DNA of 64,000 nucleotides. Origin: Pseudomonadota bacterium (lineage in GTDB: Bacteria; Pseudomonadota; Gammaproteobacteria; Burkholderiales; Burkholderiaceae_C). A model generated the notes under the pieces. The model was given only the letters and a program-made list of their open reading frames with translations. It searched no databases and was not told where the DNA came from. Below are positions 1 to 9,186 of this stretch, one piece after another (positions within the stretch are counted from its first letter, which is position 1; each line of letters opens with the position of its first letter). The stretch lies in contig JAIUPH010000004.1 of assembly GCA_020161065.1 (NCBI GenBank), positions 1 to 64,000 on the forward strand. The letters are read 5' to 3'. The position numbers and the translations under genes were made by a program.

Positions 1-138
1 CTTGGCGTCGATGCTCTTGTCGGTGCTGAGCAAGTCGATGTCCAGCGCGTAGAGCTCGCTCAAACCCTCGTGGCCGCGCAGCTGGCGGAACTGCAGGGCC
101 TGGCCCAGCGGGGTCTGGATGGTGACGCGGCGGGTCAT
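1..138 (-). CDS. vgrG: Type VI secretion VgrG spike protein, N-terminal fragment
   Basis: Only the first 46 codons are inside the window; the gene runs off the left edge. The peptide begins MTRRVTIQTPLGQALQFRQL and continues with a GHEGLSELYALDIDLLS stretch. This is the pattern at the start of VgrG/TssI proteins, where the gp27-like domain opens with a beta-strand and then a G-x-E-x-L-x-x-L-Y/F-x-x-x-x-x-L-L-S motif. VgrG trimers form the puncturing tip of the type VI secretion system. A GGGAGGG ribosome binding site lies just before the ATG, which supports this start. No other T6SS gene is visible on the right, so this may be an orphan vgrG island or the end of a cluster. Confidence 0.8.
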   Translation of the reverse strand, partial: MTRRVTIQTPLGQALQFRQLRGHEGLSELYALDIDLLSTDKSIDAK

Positions 139-309
139 GCGCTGGCCCTCCCGGGCTGTTCTTGTTGCTGACGGCAGATCCGAGCGGATTGTGCAACCCG
201 GATCCGCCGCGACTCCTGCCTAAAGCGGAGTATTCGCCTTGATGCCGCGCAATTAAGAAGTCTTCAGGTCTGGCGCCGGGATGCTTGCGAAAGGCGTCGA
301 TGGTGAAGA

Positions 310-576
310 TCAAATCTCGGAAGACCGGCGCAGTGCGGGCCGTCTGAATGCCTCGCTACGCAGCCGCAGCCGCGCCGACGTGCCGCTGTCGTTCTCGACC
401 ACGCAGCCGCGGCCATCCAGCAACAGGCGGCTGCCGGGATCGATGAAGTGGTCGTCGGGGTCGCCGCTGCGCGTCAGCCAAAGGCGGCCGCTCAGCAGGT
501 GCAGGTGCAGCGCGGCCCGCGGCGGCAGGGTCAGCGCGGCGCCGGGGGGCAGTTCGAGGTCGAGGTCTGTGTCCAT
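310..576 (-). CDS. DUF2917 domain protein
   Basis: Small protein of 88 residues starting MDTDLDLELPPGAALTLPPR. It carries the DUF2917 signature: a leucine-rich beta stretch followed by GRLWLTRSGDPDDHFIDPGS, then a LLLDGRGCVVEN strand. The fold is probably a small cupin-like beta barrel and the function is unknown. An upstream in-frame start would give 125 residues, but the N-terminal extension is arginine/proline-rich without family resemblance, so the ATG at 576 is preferred. It is divergent from a MocR-type regulator gene across a spacer with CTGTA repeats. This pairing recurs in Burkholderiales as I recall it, and suggests that the regulator controls this gene. Confidence 0.75.
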   Translation of the reverse strand: MDTDLDLELPPGAALTLPPRAALHLHLLSGRLWLTRSGDPDDHFIDPGSRLLLDGRGCVVENDSGTSARLRLRSEAFRRPALRRSSEI

Positions 577-662
577 GGCCGGCAGCATCGGCCGCCGTGC
601 CGGGCCGCGACAGCCCCAGCGCGGCACCGGCTGCAGCGGCACAGCGGTCGCCGGCGGCCGCG

Positions 663-720
663 CTGTATCGCCTGCGCTGGCGGCCATCTGTACTGCCCGC
701 GCGCCGCGTCAGCGATACAG
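663..720. promoter_or_regulatory. Candidate MocR operator: CTGTA direct and inverted repeats
   Basis: The spacer between the divergent DUF2917 and MocR genes holds CTGTATCGCC at 663-672, CTGTACTGCC at 688-697 (25 bp apart, same orientation) and GCGATACAG at 712-720. The last is the exact inverse of CTGTATCGC at 663-671. MocR-family regulators commonly bind direct repeats containing CTGTA-like half sites. The last half site ends 8 bp before the regulator's ATG, so autoregulation is plausible. Assignment is by position and symmetry only. Confidence 0.5.
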
Positions 721-728
721 AATGGCCC

Positions 729-2174
729 ATGGCCAGCAACACCGGCAAGCTCTACCTCGCAGTGGCCGAGGGCATCGCGCGCTCCATCCGCAGTGGCGTG
801 CTGCCGCGCGGCGAGCGCATTCCCTCGGTGCGCGCGCTGGCGGCGCAGCAAGGCGTGTCGGTGTCGACCGCCATCCAGGCCTACCGCGCGCTGGAAGACG
901 CGCGGCTGATCGAAGCGCGGCCGCGCTCGGGCTACTTCGTCGCCGCGCGCCCGGCGCCGCTGCCCGAGCCCGAGACCACCCAGCCGCCGGCCGCCTCGCA
1001 GCCGGTGCAGCCTTCGGCGCTGGCGGCGCGCGTGATGCAGCTCGCCAGCGACGCGCGCTACGTCTCCTTCGGCGCCGCCTGCCCGGGGCCCGAGCTGTTC
1101 GACCAAGACCGCATCCGCCGCGCCATCAGCCGCGCCGCGCTGCGCCATCGCGATCAACTGGCGCGTTATGCCTTCGGCAGCGGCCAGGAAGCGCTGCGCC
1201 GCGCCATCGCCCGCCACGCGCTGGCGATGGGCTGCCGGCTGGACCCGGCGCGCATCGTCGTCGCCAACGGCTGCCGCGACGCGCTGGTGCTGGGCCTGCG
1301 CGCCGTCACCCGCCCCGGCGACGTCGTGGCGCTGGAATCGCCCACCTACTTCGGGCTGCTGGAGATCCTGCGCCACCTGGGCCTGCGCGCGCTGGAGATC
1401 CCCACCCATCCGCGGCACGGGCTGTCGCTGGACGCGCTGCAGTTCGCGCTGGGGACGCAGCCGGTCAAGGCCGTGCTGGCGGTGCCCACGCTCAGCAACC
1501 CGATCGGCGCCTGCATGCCGGTGGCCGAGCGCCGGCGCCTGGCGCGGCTGCTGGCCGAGCACGACGTGCCGCTGCTGGAAGACGTGATCTACAACGACTT
1601 GTGCGAGCAGCCCGAATTCAGGCGCGCGGTGAAGTCCTTCGACGCCAGCGGCCACGTGATGCTGTGCGGGTCGTTCAGCAAGACGCTGGCGCCGGGCATG
1701 ACGCTGGGCTGGATCGAGCCCGGCCGCTGGCATGCCCAGGTGGCGGGGCTGAAGGCGGCCACCAGCGGGTCGCAGACGGCGGTGCTGGAACTGGCGATGG
1801 CCGACCTGCTGGCGCAGCCCGGCAACGAGAGCAACTACCGCCAGCTGCGTGCCGCCTTCGCGCGCCAGGTCGACGAGGGGCGGCAACTCGTCGGCGCCCA
1901 CTTCCCTCGCGGCACGCGCGTGACCGATCCGCCCGGCGGCTACATCCTGTGGCTGGAGCTGCCCGAGGGCGCCGACTCGCAGGCCTTGTTCGAGGCGTGC
2001 CTGGCCGAGCACATCGTGATCGCGCCCGGCGGCATGTTCAGCAGCAGCGACCGCTACCGCCGCTGCATCCGCCTGGGCGTGGCCAGCACCTGGGGCGAGG
2101 CCCAGCGCCGCGCGCTGCGCCGCGTGGGCGAACTGGCCGGCCGGCTGCAGCGGCAGGCGCGCCAGGCGGCTTGA
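729..2174 (+). CDS. MocR/PdxR-type GntR regulator with aminotransferase domain
   Basis: 481 residues. Residues about 1-75 form a GntR winged helix (IPSVRALAAQQGVSVSTAIQ, then a wing ending RSGYFV). The rest is a fold-type I PLP aminotransferase domain, with GSFSKTLAPGMTLGW around the Schiff-base lysine (K318). These fusions sense pyridoxal phosphate or an amino-acid aldimine and act on DNA as dimers. I chose the ATG at 729 (MASNTGKLYLAV) because the upstream in-frame extension is low-complexity Arg/Ala/Pro sequence and would run through the CTGTA repeats. The divergent neighbour, a DUF2917 gene, is its likely target. Ligand specificity cannot be read from the sequence. Confidence 0.9.
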   Translation: MASNTGKLYLAVAEGIARSIRSGVLPRGERIPSVRALAAQQGVSVSTAIQAYRALEDARLIEARPRSGYFVAARPAPLPEPETTQPPAASQPVQPSALAARVMQLASDARYVSFGAACPGPELFDQDRIRRAISRAALRHRDQLARYAFGSGQEALRRAIARHALAMGCRLDPARIVVANGCRDALVLGLRAVTRPGDVVALESPTYFGLLEILRHLGLRALEIPTHPRHGLSLDALQFALGTQPVKAVLAVPTLSNPIGACMPVAERRRLARLLAEHDVPLLEDVIYNDLCEQPEFRRAVKSFDASGHVMLCGSFSKTLAPGMTLGWIEPGRWHAQVAGLKAATSGSQTAVLELAMADLLAQPGNESNYRQLRAAFARQVDEGRQLVGAHFPRGTRVTDPPGGYILWLELPEGADSQALFEACLAEHIVIAPGGMFSSSDRYRRCIRLGVASTWGEAQRRALRRVGELAGRLQRQARQAA

Positions 2175-2214
2175 AGCGGCACGAAGCCGCGTGACGCCGC
2201 CGAACTCCGCGTAA

Positions 2215-2228
2215 CGCAACGCGTTGCG
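2215..2228. repeat. Perfect 14-bp palindrome CGCAACGCGTTGCG
   Basis: It lies in the 171-bp spacer after the MocR gene and before the receiver-domain gene. No T-run follows, so it is not a clear Rho-independent terminator. It could be an operator or chance symmetry in GC-rich DNA. Nothing else is recognisable in this spacer. Confidence 0.3.
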
Positions 2229-2345
2229 GCGCCGGCCGCGTTCGGCGGCGCTGAATAGCGGCCGTATCCCGCGCGCATGCCGGGCGCGGCGCGGCTATGC
2301 TGATCGCTCGCGCGAAAAGGCCGCCTGGCCTGGGAATGTCGATCG

Positions 2346-3512
2346 ATGGACGAGTGGATCTGGTGGCTGCTGGCGATGGCCCTGCTGGTGTTGGTGTTGG
2401 GGCGGGCCGCCCTGCGGCGGGCGCGCCGGGCGCAGCGGTTGCCCGAGCGCGATGCGCCGCCGCCGCGCCCGCCCGCGCCGCTGCCGACGCCGCCGACCGA
2501 GCCGTCGTCGCTGGACCCCGGCGTCAGCGACGACGCGCACGAACGCGCCGCCGCGGCCGCCGAAGCAGCGCTGCGCGAGGCGCAGGACAGTGCGCGCCGC
2601 GAACTGGCGGCGCGCGAGGCCGCCGAGCGCGAGGCGGCGGCGCGCGCGGCAGCCGAACGCGCCGCAGCTGAACGCGTTGCAGCTGAACGCGCTGCAGCCG
2701 AGCGCGCGCAGGCCGAACGCGTGCAGGCCGAACGCGAGGAACGGCAGCGCCGCGAAGCCGAACGGTTGGAGCGCGAACGCCAGGCGCGCGAAAGGCTCGA
2801 AGCCGAGCGTCTGCAAGCCGAGCGCCGCGCCGAGGCCGAGCGCCGGGCCCGTCTCGAAGCCGAACGCGTCGAAGCTGAACGTCGCGACGCCGAGCGTCGC
2901 GAAGCCGAGCGGGTCGAAGCCGAGCGGCTGGCCGCTGAACGGCGCGAAGCCGATCGCCGCGAAGCCGATCGCCTGGCCGCTGAACGAGCCGCTGCCGAAC
3001 GCGCCGCCGCCGAGCGCGCTGCAGCCGAACGCGCCGAAGCCGAACGCCGCCGCCAGGCCATCGAAGCCGCGCCCCCGCCGGCGCCCGTTCCGCCTGTACT
3101 GCCGCCGCCCCCGCCGCGCCGCCCCGAGCAGATCCTCGTGATGGTGGCCGACGACTCCAAGGTCGTGCGCGTCAAGACCAGCCGGCTGCTGGCGGCGCAT
3201 CAGTTCCGCGTCGTGCTGGCGGAGGACGGGCGGCAGGCGCTGGCCTTGATCGGCCAGGAGACGCCGCAGGTGCTGATCACCGACGTCGAGATGCCCGGCA
3301 TGGACGGCCTCGACCTCACTCGCGCGCTGCGCGCCGACGCCCGCACCGCGGCGCTGCCGGTGGTGATGATCACCTCGGCCGACGACCGCCTGCGCGACCA
3401 GGCGCAGCAGGCCGGCGTCACCGTGCTGATGGGCAAGCCTTATGCCGAGGCCGACCTCGTGGCCCACGTCGCGCGGCTGGCCGGCGTCGGCACCGGCGCG
3501 CCTTCGGCTTGA
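2346..3512 (+). CDS. Membrane-anchored coiled-coil protein with C-terminal receiver domain
   Basis: 388 residues in three parts. Residues about 4-22 are a transmembrane helix ([16 protein letters not shown]) followed by a basic stop-transfer patch. Residues about 60-240 are an extreme Ala/Glu/Arg repeat of the type A-E-R-x-A-A-E-R, predicted to be a long charged helix or coiled coil; at DNA level it is a degenerate GCCGAACGC minisatellite. After a proline-rich linker, residues about 262-385 are a CheY-like receiver with VADDSK, the phospho-acceptor Asp in [10 protein letters not shown], an ITSAD strand and the KPY lysine. There is no output domain, so phosphorylation may be read through protein interaction at the membrane. 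No kinase gene lies next to it. The architecture is clear; the role is unknown. Confidence 0.75.
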   Translation: MDEWIWWLLAMALLVLVLGRAALRRARRAQRLPERDAPPPRPPAPLPTPPTEPSSLDPGVSDDAHERAAAAAEAALREAQDSARRELAAREAAEREAAARAAAERAAAERVAAERAAAERAQAERVQAEREERQRREAERLERERQARERLEAERLQAERRAEAERRARLEAERVEAERRDAERREAERVEAERLAAERREADRREADRLAAERAAAERAAAERAAAERAEAERRRQAIEAAPPPAPVPPVLPPPPPRRPEQILVMVADDSKVVRVKTSRLLAAHQFRVVLAEDGRQALALIGQETPQVLITDVEMPGMDGLDLTRALRADARTAALPVVMITSADDRLRDQAQQAGVTVLMGKPYAEADLVAHVARLAGVGTGAPSA

Positions 3513-3590
3513 GCGGCGGCCCGATCGTGCGCCGCCGCGCGGCCGCGCCGGCGCGGCATCATCGGGGTTGACCCCGCGCCACCCCCCGCG

Positions 3591-5144
3591 ATGAGCCTTT
3601 CGCTCGCCCTCGCCGCCGACGCTCCCTTGCCGCCCCTGCCCGGCGGCGGCGATGGCACGCGCGCGCGCCTGCGCCGCCCGACGCTGGCGCAATGCCTGCT
3701 GCTGGCCGGGCTGCTGCACCTGCTGCTGGTGGCGCTGGTCGGCACCGCGCCCGGCGGCCCGGCGGGCAGCGGCGAAGGCGCATGGGGCGCCATCCAGATC
3801 CGCCTGGGCGGCAGCGGCCCCGCCGACAGCCCCGGCCGCAGCGACGCGCCGCAGCCCGGCGCCGGCCCGGCCGGCCCGGCGCCCGAGCCGCGCTTCGGTG
3901 GCACGCTGCGCGAGGCGCAGCCGCAGCCGTCGCCGACGCCCGGCGCGGCCGAGCTGGGCGACTGGCAACTGCAGCCGACGCCGCTGCCGCGCAGCCCGGC
4001 GCAGCCGGTGCCCGCGGCGGCCGACCCGGCGCCCGCCGCGGCGCCGCCGCCGGTGCTGCAGCGCCGCGACCGCCCCGGCCCCGAACGCCGCGAAGACGCC
4101 AGCGCCGCCCCCGCGCCGGCGGCCGCCGTCGCGCTGCCCGAACAGCCGCCGCGGCCGGCGACCGATGCCGCGCCCTCGTCGTCGACCGCGCCGCGGCTGG
4201 CGCCGGCGGACACCCGCGAAGCCCCCGTGCTGCAGCCGCCGCAGCAGGCCCAGCACGAGATTGCCGACCCCGCGGCGCAGCCGACGCCGGCGCCGCGCCC
4301 GCAACCCACCCCGGCGCCGCGGCGCGACAGCCCCACGCCCGCGCCGCCGGCCGCCGTGGTGCCGCCGCCCCCGCCGCTGCCGCAGGTGGAGCCGGCGCCG
4401 ACGACCGTGGCGCCCGCGCAGGCGCCGGCGACACCCAGCGCCGGCGCGGCGCCGGTGCCGCTGCCGGCGCCGCCGGAAGCCGAGCCGCGTGCCTTGCCGC
4501 CGCCGGTAGTGCCGCCGGTGGCGTCGCCGGTCACGCCCTCGGCGCAGACCGTCGCGCCCCCGGCGCAGCCGGTCACACCCCCCGCGCAGCCGGTCACACC
4601 CCCGGCGCAGCCGGTCACACCGTCCCTGCAGCCGCCGGCCCTGCCGGCCGCCCCGCTCAGCGCCCCGGCGGCGCCGCGCGTCCCCAGCCTGGCGCCGGTG
4701 GACGCCACCGCCTTGCCGCGCAGCGCCGCGCTGGAGCCTGCGGCGCCGTCGGCGTTGCCGGGCACCGCGGTGCCGGCCGCCAACCCGTCGGCCGCAGCGC
4801 CGGCGGCCGGGCGCGGCGCCGTGCCGTCAACGGCACCGGGCGCGGCGGCTGGCCCGGGCCCCGGCGCCGGCGGCCCGGCCGCTGCCGCAGCCGGCGGCGC
4901 ACCGCCGCCGCTGAAGCTCGATCTGCCCAGCGCCCGGCCGGGCGCGCGGCCCGGCCCCGCCGGGTCCGCCAGCCCGCGGCTGCTGAACCTGGTGCCGCCG
5001 CCGCCGGAACGCAAGTCGCCGCTGGCCGAGGGCATCGAGAAGGCGGCCAAGCCCGATTGCCGCAAGGCCTACGCCGGGATGGGCCTGCTGGCCGCAATCC
5101 CGCTGGCCATCGACGCCGCGCGCGAAGGCGGCTGCCGCTGGTAG
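3591..5144 (+). CDS. Proline/alanine-rich membrane-anchored protein of unknown function
   Basis: 517 residues. One hydrophobic segment (about 33-52, CLLLAGLLHLLLVALVG) is followed by about 400 residues dominated by Pro, Ala and Gln. These include three tandem copies of a PAQPVTP unit at about 321-345 (QPVTPPAQPVTPPAQP). The C-terminal about 55 residues are ordered-looking, with two cysteines (PDCRKAYAGMGLLAAIPL and the final GGCRW). A single N-terminal helix plus a long Pro-rich span resembles TonB-like periplasm-spanning proteins, but no TonB C-terminal domain is seen. It sits 2 bp before the ECF sigma gene and is probably co-transcribed with it. The strong codon bias in this frame supports a real gene; reading frames on the opposite strand here are shadows. 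Confidence 0.6.
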   Translation: MSLSLALAADAPLPPLPGGGDGTRARLRRPTLAQCLLLAGLLHLLLVALVGTAPGGPAGSGEGAWGAIQIRLGGSGPADSPGRSDAPQPGAGPAGPAPEPRFGGTLREAQPQPSPTPGAAELGDWQLQPTPLPRSPAQPVPAAADPAPAAAPPPVLQRRDRPGPERREDASAAPAPAAAVALPEQPPRPATDAAPSSSTAPRLAPADTREAPVLQPPQQAQHEIADPAAQPTPAPRPQPTPAPRRDSPTPAPPAAVVPPPPPLPQVEPAPTTVAPAQAPATPSAGAAPVPLPAPPEAEPRALPPPVVPPVASPVTPSAQTVAPPAQPVTPPAQPVTPPAQPVTPSLQPPALPAAPLSAPAAPRVPSLAPVDATALPRSAALEPAAPSALPGTAVPAANPSAAAPAAGRGAVPSTAPGAAAGPGPGAGGPAAAAAGGAPPPLKLDLPSARPGARPGPAGSASPRLLNLVPPPPERKSPLAEGIEKAAKPDCRKAYAGMGLLAAIPLAIDAAREGGCRW

Positions 5145-5146
5145 CG

Positions 5147-5743
5147 ATGGCCACCGCCGCCAGCGACCTCGACGACGCCGCGCTGCAGACCTTGCTGGCG
5201 CGCATCGCGCTGCAGGACCGCGCGGCGCTGCGCGCGCTGTACGACGCCAGCGCCGGGCGCCTGCTGGCCATCGTGCAGCGCATGCTCGACGATCGCGCCG
5301 CCGCGGAAGACGTGATCCAGGACACCTTCGTCACCGTCTGGCAGCGCGCGCCGCAGTTCCCGCAGCTGCGCACCAGCCCGCTGGCCTGGCTGACCACCAT
5401 CGCCCGCCATCGCGCCATCGACCTGCTGCGCCGCCGCCGCCCCGAGACGCCGCTGGCCTGGACCGATGCCGACGGGCAGGAGCACCGGCACGACGTGGCC
5501 GACCCCGGCGCCACGCCGCCCGAGCAGATCGAGCAGCAGCAGGATGACGGCCGCCTGGCCGCGTGCGTCGGCCGCCTGGCCGACGAGCCGCGCCAGGCCG
5601 TGCTGCTGGCCTACTACGAAGGGCTCACGCACGAGCAGCTGGCGCAGCGGCTGCGGCGGCCGCTGGGCACCGTCAAGGCCTGGGTGCGGCGCAGCCTGCA
5701 GCAGTTGAAGACCTGCCTCGAAGGCGCGGAAGCCGTCGGATGA
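5147..5743 (+). CDS. ECF-type RNA polymerase sigma factor
   Basis: 198 residues. Region 2 is visible in residues about 30-95 (AAEDVIQDTFVTVWQRAPQF, then SPLAWLTTIARHRAIDLLRR). Region 4 is at about 140-190 (EPRQAVLLAYYEGLTHEQLA, then GTVKAWVRRSLQQLK). The arrangement resembles SigK-type ECF factors paired with RskA-like anti-sigma proteins. It starts at the ATG 2 bp after the proline-rich gene and its stop overlaps the next gene's ATG (ATGA), so the pair is translationally coupled. Target promoters were not identified. Confidence 0.9.
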   Translation: MATAASDLDDAALQTLLARIALQDRAALRALYDASAGRLLAIVQRMLDDRAAAEDVIQDTFVTVWQRAPQFPQLRTSPLAWLTTIARHRAIDLLRRRRPETPLAWTDADGQEHRHDVADPGATPPEQIEQQQDDGRLAACVGRLADEPRQAVLLAYYEGLTHEQLAQRLRRPLGTVKAWVRRSLQQLKTCLEGAEAVG

Positions 5744-6522
5744 CGATTCACCGCCCCAGCGACGAGCTGATCGACCGCCTCGCCGCCGACTACGCGCTGG
5801 GCACGATGAGCGGCGGCGCGCGCCGCCGCTTCGAGCGCGCGCTGCGAGAGGACGCGCGCGTCGCGCAGGCGGTGATGCGCTGGCAGCAGCGGCTGCTGCC
5901 GCTGGACGCGCGGCTGCCGCCCGCGCCGGCCGGCGCCGCGCTGTGGGCGCGCATCGAGCGCCAGGCGTTCGGCGGCGCGACGGTCGCAGCGGCCGATGCG
6001 GCGCCGGCCCAGGCTCGGCGCTGGTGGCAACGCTGGTTCGCGCCGCTGCCGGCCGGCGCGCTGGCGATGGGCTTGCTGCTGGGCTCGCTGGCGCCGGCGT
6101 TGTACCGCCAGCTCCAGGCCGATGCCTTCGAGACCCAGTTGCCTGAAAGTTATGTCGGCGTGCTGGCCACCGCCGACGGCCGGCCGGGGCTGATCGTCTC
6201 CAGCCTGCGCCGCGGCCGCGTGGTCGACCTCAAGCGCCTGGCGCCGGTGGCGGCCACCGCCGCTCAGGTGCCGTACCTGTGGACGCTGGACGCGCAAGGC
6301 CGCGCGCAAGCCGTGGGCCCGCTGCCGGACTTCGACGGCCGCGGCCTGGCGAGCCTAAAGCTGGCGCAGCCGGCCGAGGCGCTGTTCCAGCGCGCGGTGG
6401 AACTGGCGGTGTCGCTGGAAGCGGCCGGTGCCACGCCGGCGCAGCCCAGCGGCGCCTTCGTCTACCGCGGGCTGTGCGGCAAGCTGTGGCCGCCGGCGCC
6501 GGCCGCCGCCGGGTCACGCTGA
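5740..6522 (+). CDS. Anti-sigma K factor (RskA-like) membrane protein
   Basis: 260 residues. The N-terminal domain (about 8-70, LIDRLAADYALGTMSGGARR, then VMRWQQRLLPL) matches the zinc-free anti-sigma domain that grips a cognate ECF factor. One transmembrane helix follows at about 105-123 (GALAMGLLLGSLAPALY). The C-terminal periplasmic RskA domain has the conserved G-x-L-P-D-F-D and the closing YRGLCGKLW strand. The start overlaps the sigma gene by 4 bp. The pair probably responds to an envelope signal through proteolysis of the anti-sigma factor, as in other RskA systems; the signal is unknown. Confidence 0.85.
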   Translation: MTIHRPSDELIDRLAADYALGTMSGGARRRFERALREDARVAQAVMRWQQRLLPLDARLPPAPAGAALWARIERQAFGGATVAAADAAPAQARRWWQRWFAPLPAGALAMGLLLGSLAPALYRQLQADAFETQLPESYVGVLATADGRPGLIVSSLRRGRVVDLKRLAPVAATAAQVPYLWTLDAQGRAQAVGPLPDFDGRGLASLKLAQPAEALFQRAVELAVSLEAAGATPAQPSGAFVYRGLCGKLWPPAPAAAGSR

Positions 6523-6546
6523 CACGCGGCGCCGGCCGGCGCCGCG

Positions 6547-6822
6547 TCACGCCGACACGCGGCGCCGCACGCGCCACTCGCCTTCTTGTTCGGCCGGCTC
6601 GCTGAGCTCGATCAGCCAGCGCTTGGCCGCGATTGCCGTGCCGCGCGCGGTGGCATGCGCGCTGACGGCCAGCGTCGCCTCGCCGTCCGCGGCCGCATCC
6701 ACACGCGCCGCAGCGCTGCCGAGGTCGCTGAACTCGATCGTCAGCCGCTGGCCGACGCGCAAGGCCAACGGGCCGCGCAGCCGTGCACCGGGGTACAGAT
6801 GGGTGTTCGTCGCGCGCAGCAA
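6547..6822 (-). CDS. Small hypothetical protein downstream of the FadR-type regulator
   Basis: 91 residues starting at a TTG (LRATNTHLYPGARLRG). A GAGG motif ends 8 bp upstream of the TTG, and the start lies 10 bp after the regulator stop, so it looks like the last gene of the importer operon. No ATG is available in this frame. The sequence predicts a small all-beta protein (LALRVGQRLTIEFSDLG, then GEATLAVSAHATARG). I do not recognise the family. The operonic position suggests a role linked to the transporter substrate, but this is inference. Confidence 0.45.
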   Translation of the reverse strand: MLRATNTHLYPGARLRGPLALRVGQRLTIEFSDLGSAAARVDAAADGEATLAVSAHATARGTAIAAKRWLIELSEPAEQEGEWRVRRRVSA

Positions 6823-6832
6823 GGCAGTCGCC

Positions 6833-7501
6833 TCATTCGTCGGACAGCGCCTCGGCGACGATGTGCATCGTGCTTTCGATGTGACGGCGCGCCGCGGTCT
6901 CGGCCGTCGCGCCGTCGTGATCCTTCAAGGCCTGGAACAGCGCGCGGTGCTGCTCGGTGGAAACCGCGAGCTGCTCCTTCAGGAAGACCACCGGCAGCCG
7001 CAGGTTCCAGTACTGGAACTGCGTGCGCTCGTGCATCTCGACGAACAGCGTGTTGCCCGAGGCCTTGACGATCTCGACATGGAAGGCGCGGTTGAGCCGG
7101 TTGATCTCCGAGCGCGGCTTGTCGGCCACCTCCATCGCCGCCATCAACTGCTCCAGCCGGGCCAGGCCTTCGCCGTCCAGCCGCTCGGCGGCCAGGCGCG
7201 CGGCATAGCCCTCGATCGCGATGCGCGCCTCGAAGATGCTGCGGAAGTTGGCCGGGTCGGTGGCCTCGACGATCCAGCCGCGTTGGCGGCTGACCAGGCC
7301 TTCGCCCTGCAGGCGCAGCAGCGCCTCGCGCACGGGGGTGCGGCCGGCATTGAAGGTGGCCGTCAGCTCGTCTTCGACCAGCCGCGTGCCGGGGCGGAAC
7401 TCCAGCGTCAGGATCTTGGTGCGCAGCCGGTCGTGGACGTCGGAGGCAATGAGCTCGGTGCCGGTGCGTTTCATCGGGGCGATCGTGGCGGGGCTGTCCA
7501 T
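6833..7501 (-). CDS. FadR/FCD-type GntR transcriptional regulator
   Basis: 222 residues. The N-terminal winged helix ([20 protein letters not shown], then [19 protein letters not shown]) is the typical GntR form. The C-terminal about 140 residues are an all-helical FCD effector domain with the metal-binding pattern D/N-x-x-F-H (NRAFHVEIV), later [10 protein letters not shown] and RRHIES. Such proteins bind a small acid or amino acid. The start at 7501 ([12 protein letters not shown]) lies 7 bp after the ABC ATPase stop, so it is in the same operon and likely represses it. A palindrome upstream of the operon is a candidate site. Confidence 0.9.
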   Translation of the reverse strand: MDSPATIAPMKRTGTELIASDVHDRLRTKILTLEFRPGTRLVEDELTATFNAGRTPVREALLRLQGEGLVSRQRGWIVEATDPANFRSIFEARIAIEGYAARLAAERLDGEGLARLEQLMAAMEVADKPRSEINRLNRAFHVEIVKASGNTLFVEMHERTQFQYWNLRLPVVFLKEQLAVSTEQHRALFQALKDHDGATAETAARRHIESTMHIVAEALSDE

Positions 7502-7508
7502 TGTGTGA

Positions 7509-8314
<806 letters not shown>

Positions 8315-8315
<1 letters not shown>

Positions 8316-9178
8316 CAACGGTGAGGGAACTTCTTCTCGAGCACGGTCTGGATCGCGGTCGCGAAAGCCGTCATCACCAGATACCAGAACGCGGCCACGG
8401 TCAGCAGCTCGACGACGCGGAAGTTGGAGGCATAGATGTCGGTGCTGATGCGCAGCAGTTCCAGGTAGCCGATCGCCGAGGCCAGCGAGGTCGACTTCAA
8501 CAGCATGATGTACTGGTTGCCGGTGGCCGGCACGATGATGCGCGAGGCCTGCGGGATCACGATGTGGCGCATCAGCCGCCCAGTGCTCATGCCGAGCGAT
8601 CGCGCGGCGTCGCGCTGGCCGGCGTCGACCGCCAGGATGCCGCCGCGGATGATCTCGGCCATGTACGCGCCTTCGGCCAGCGACAGCCCCAGCAACGCCG
8701 CCGCGTAGGGCGTGATGAGCTGCGTCATCGGCACGTGGGCCAGCACGACGCCGAACAGCTCGACGTGCAGCTCCTTGAACATGGTCGGGAAGGCGTTGAA
8801 CCAGAAGATCAGCTGGATCAGCATCGGCGTGCCGCGGAACAGGTACACGTAGGCCGCCGACACCGCCACCAGGATGGGGTTGCCCGAGACGCGCATCAGC
8901 GCCACGACCAGCCCCACCAGCACCGCGATGAACAGCGCCACCGTGCCCAGCGCCAGCGAGTTGCGCGCCCCGATCAGCATCTGCGGGCTGAACAGGTATT
9001 GGCCGACCACGCCCAGGTCGACGATGCGCGCCGTGACCGCTGCCTTCAGCAGCGCCGCCAGCAGCGCCAGCACCAGCGCACCGAAAAGCCACGCCCCCCA
9101 ATGGCGGCGGTGGACGATGCGCTGCGGCGGCGGCGCGACGGCGGCGGCTTTGTCTTCGCTGAGCACGGCGCCGATCAT
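8315..9178 (-). CDS. Polar amino acid ABC transporter permease
   Basis: 287 residues with an N-terminal hydrophobic segment (about 27-47) and the HisM/GlnP permease core. Visible core motifs are RGTPMLIQLIFW and the EAA loop region (GILAVDAGQRDAARSLGMS, then RHIVIPQASRIIVP). The protein starts at the ATG 8 bp downstream of the binding-protein stop. As only one permease gene is present, it would work as a homodimer. Confidence 0.9.
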
Positions 9179-9186
9179 CGCTGCCT

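Noticed and set aside
3440-5065. Long open frame on the minus strand opposite the proline-rich gene
   Set aside because: Low-complexity Gly/Ala/Ser translation without motifs; it mirrors the codon bias of the plus-strand gene.
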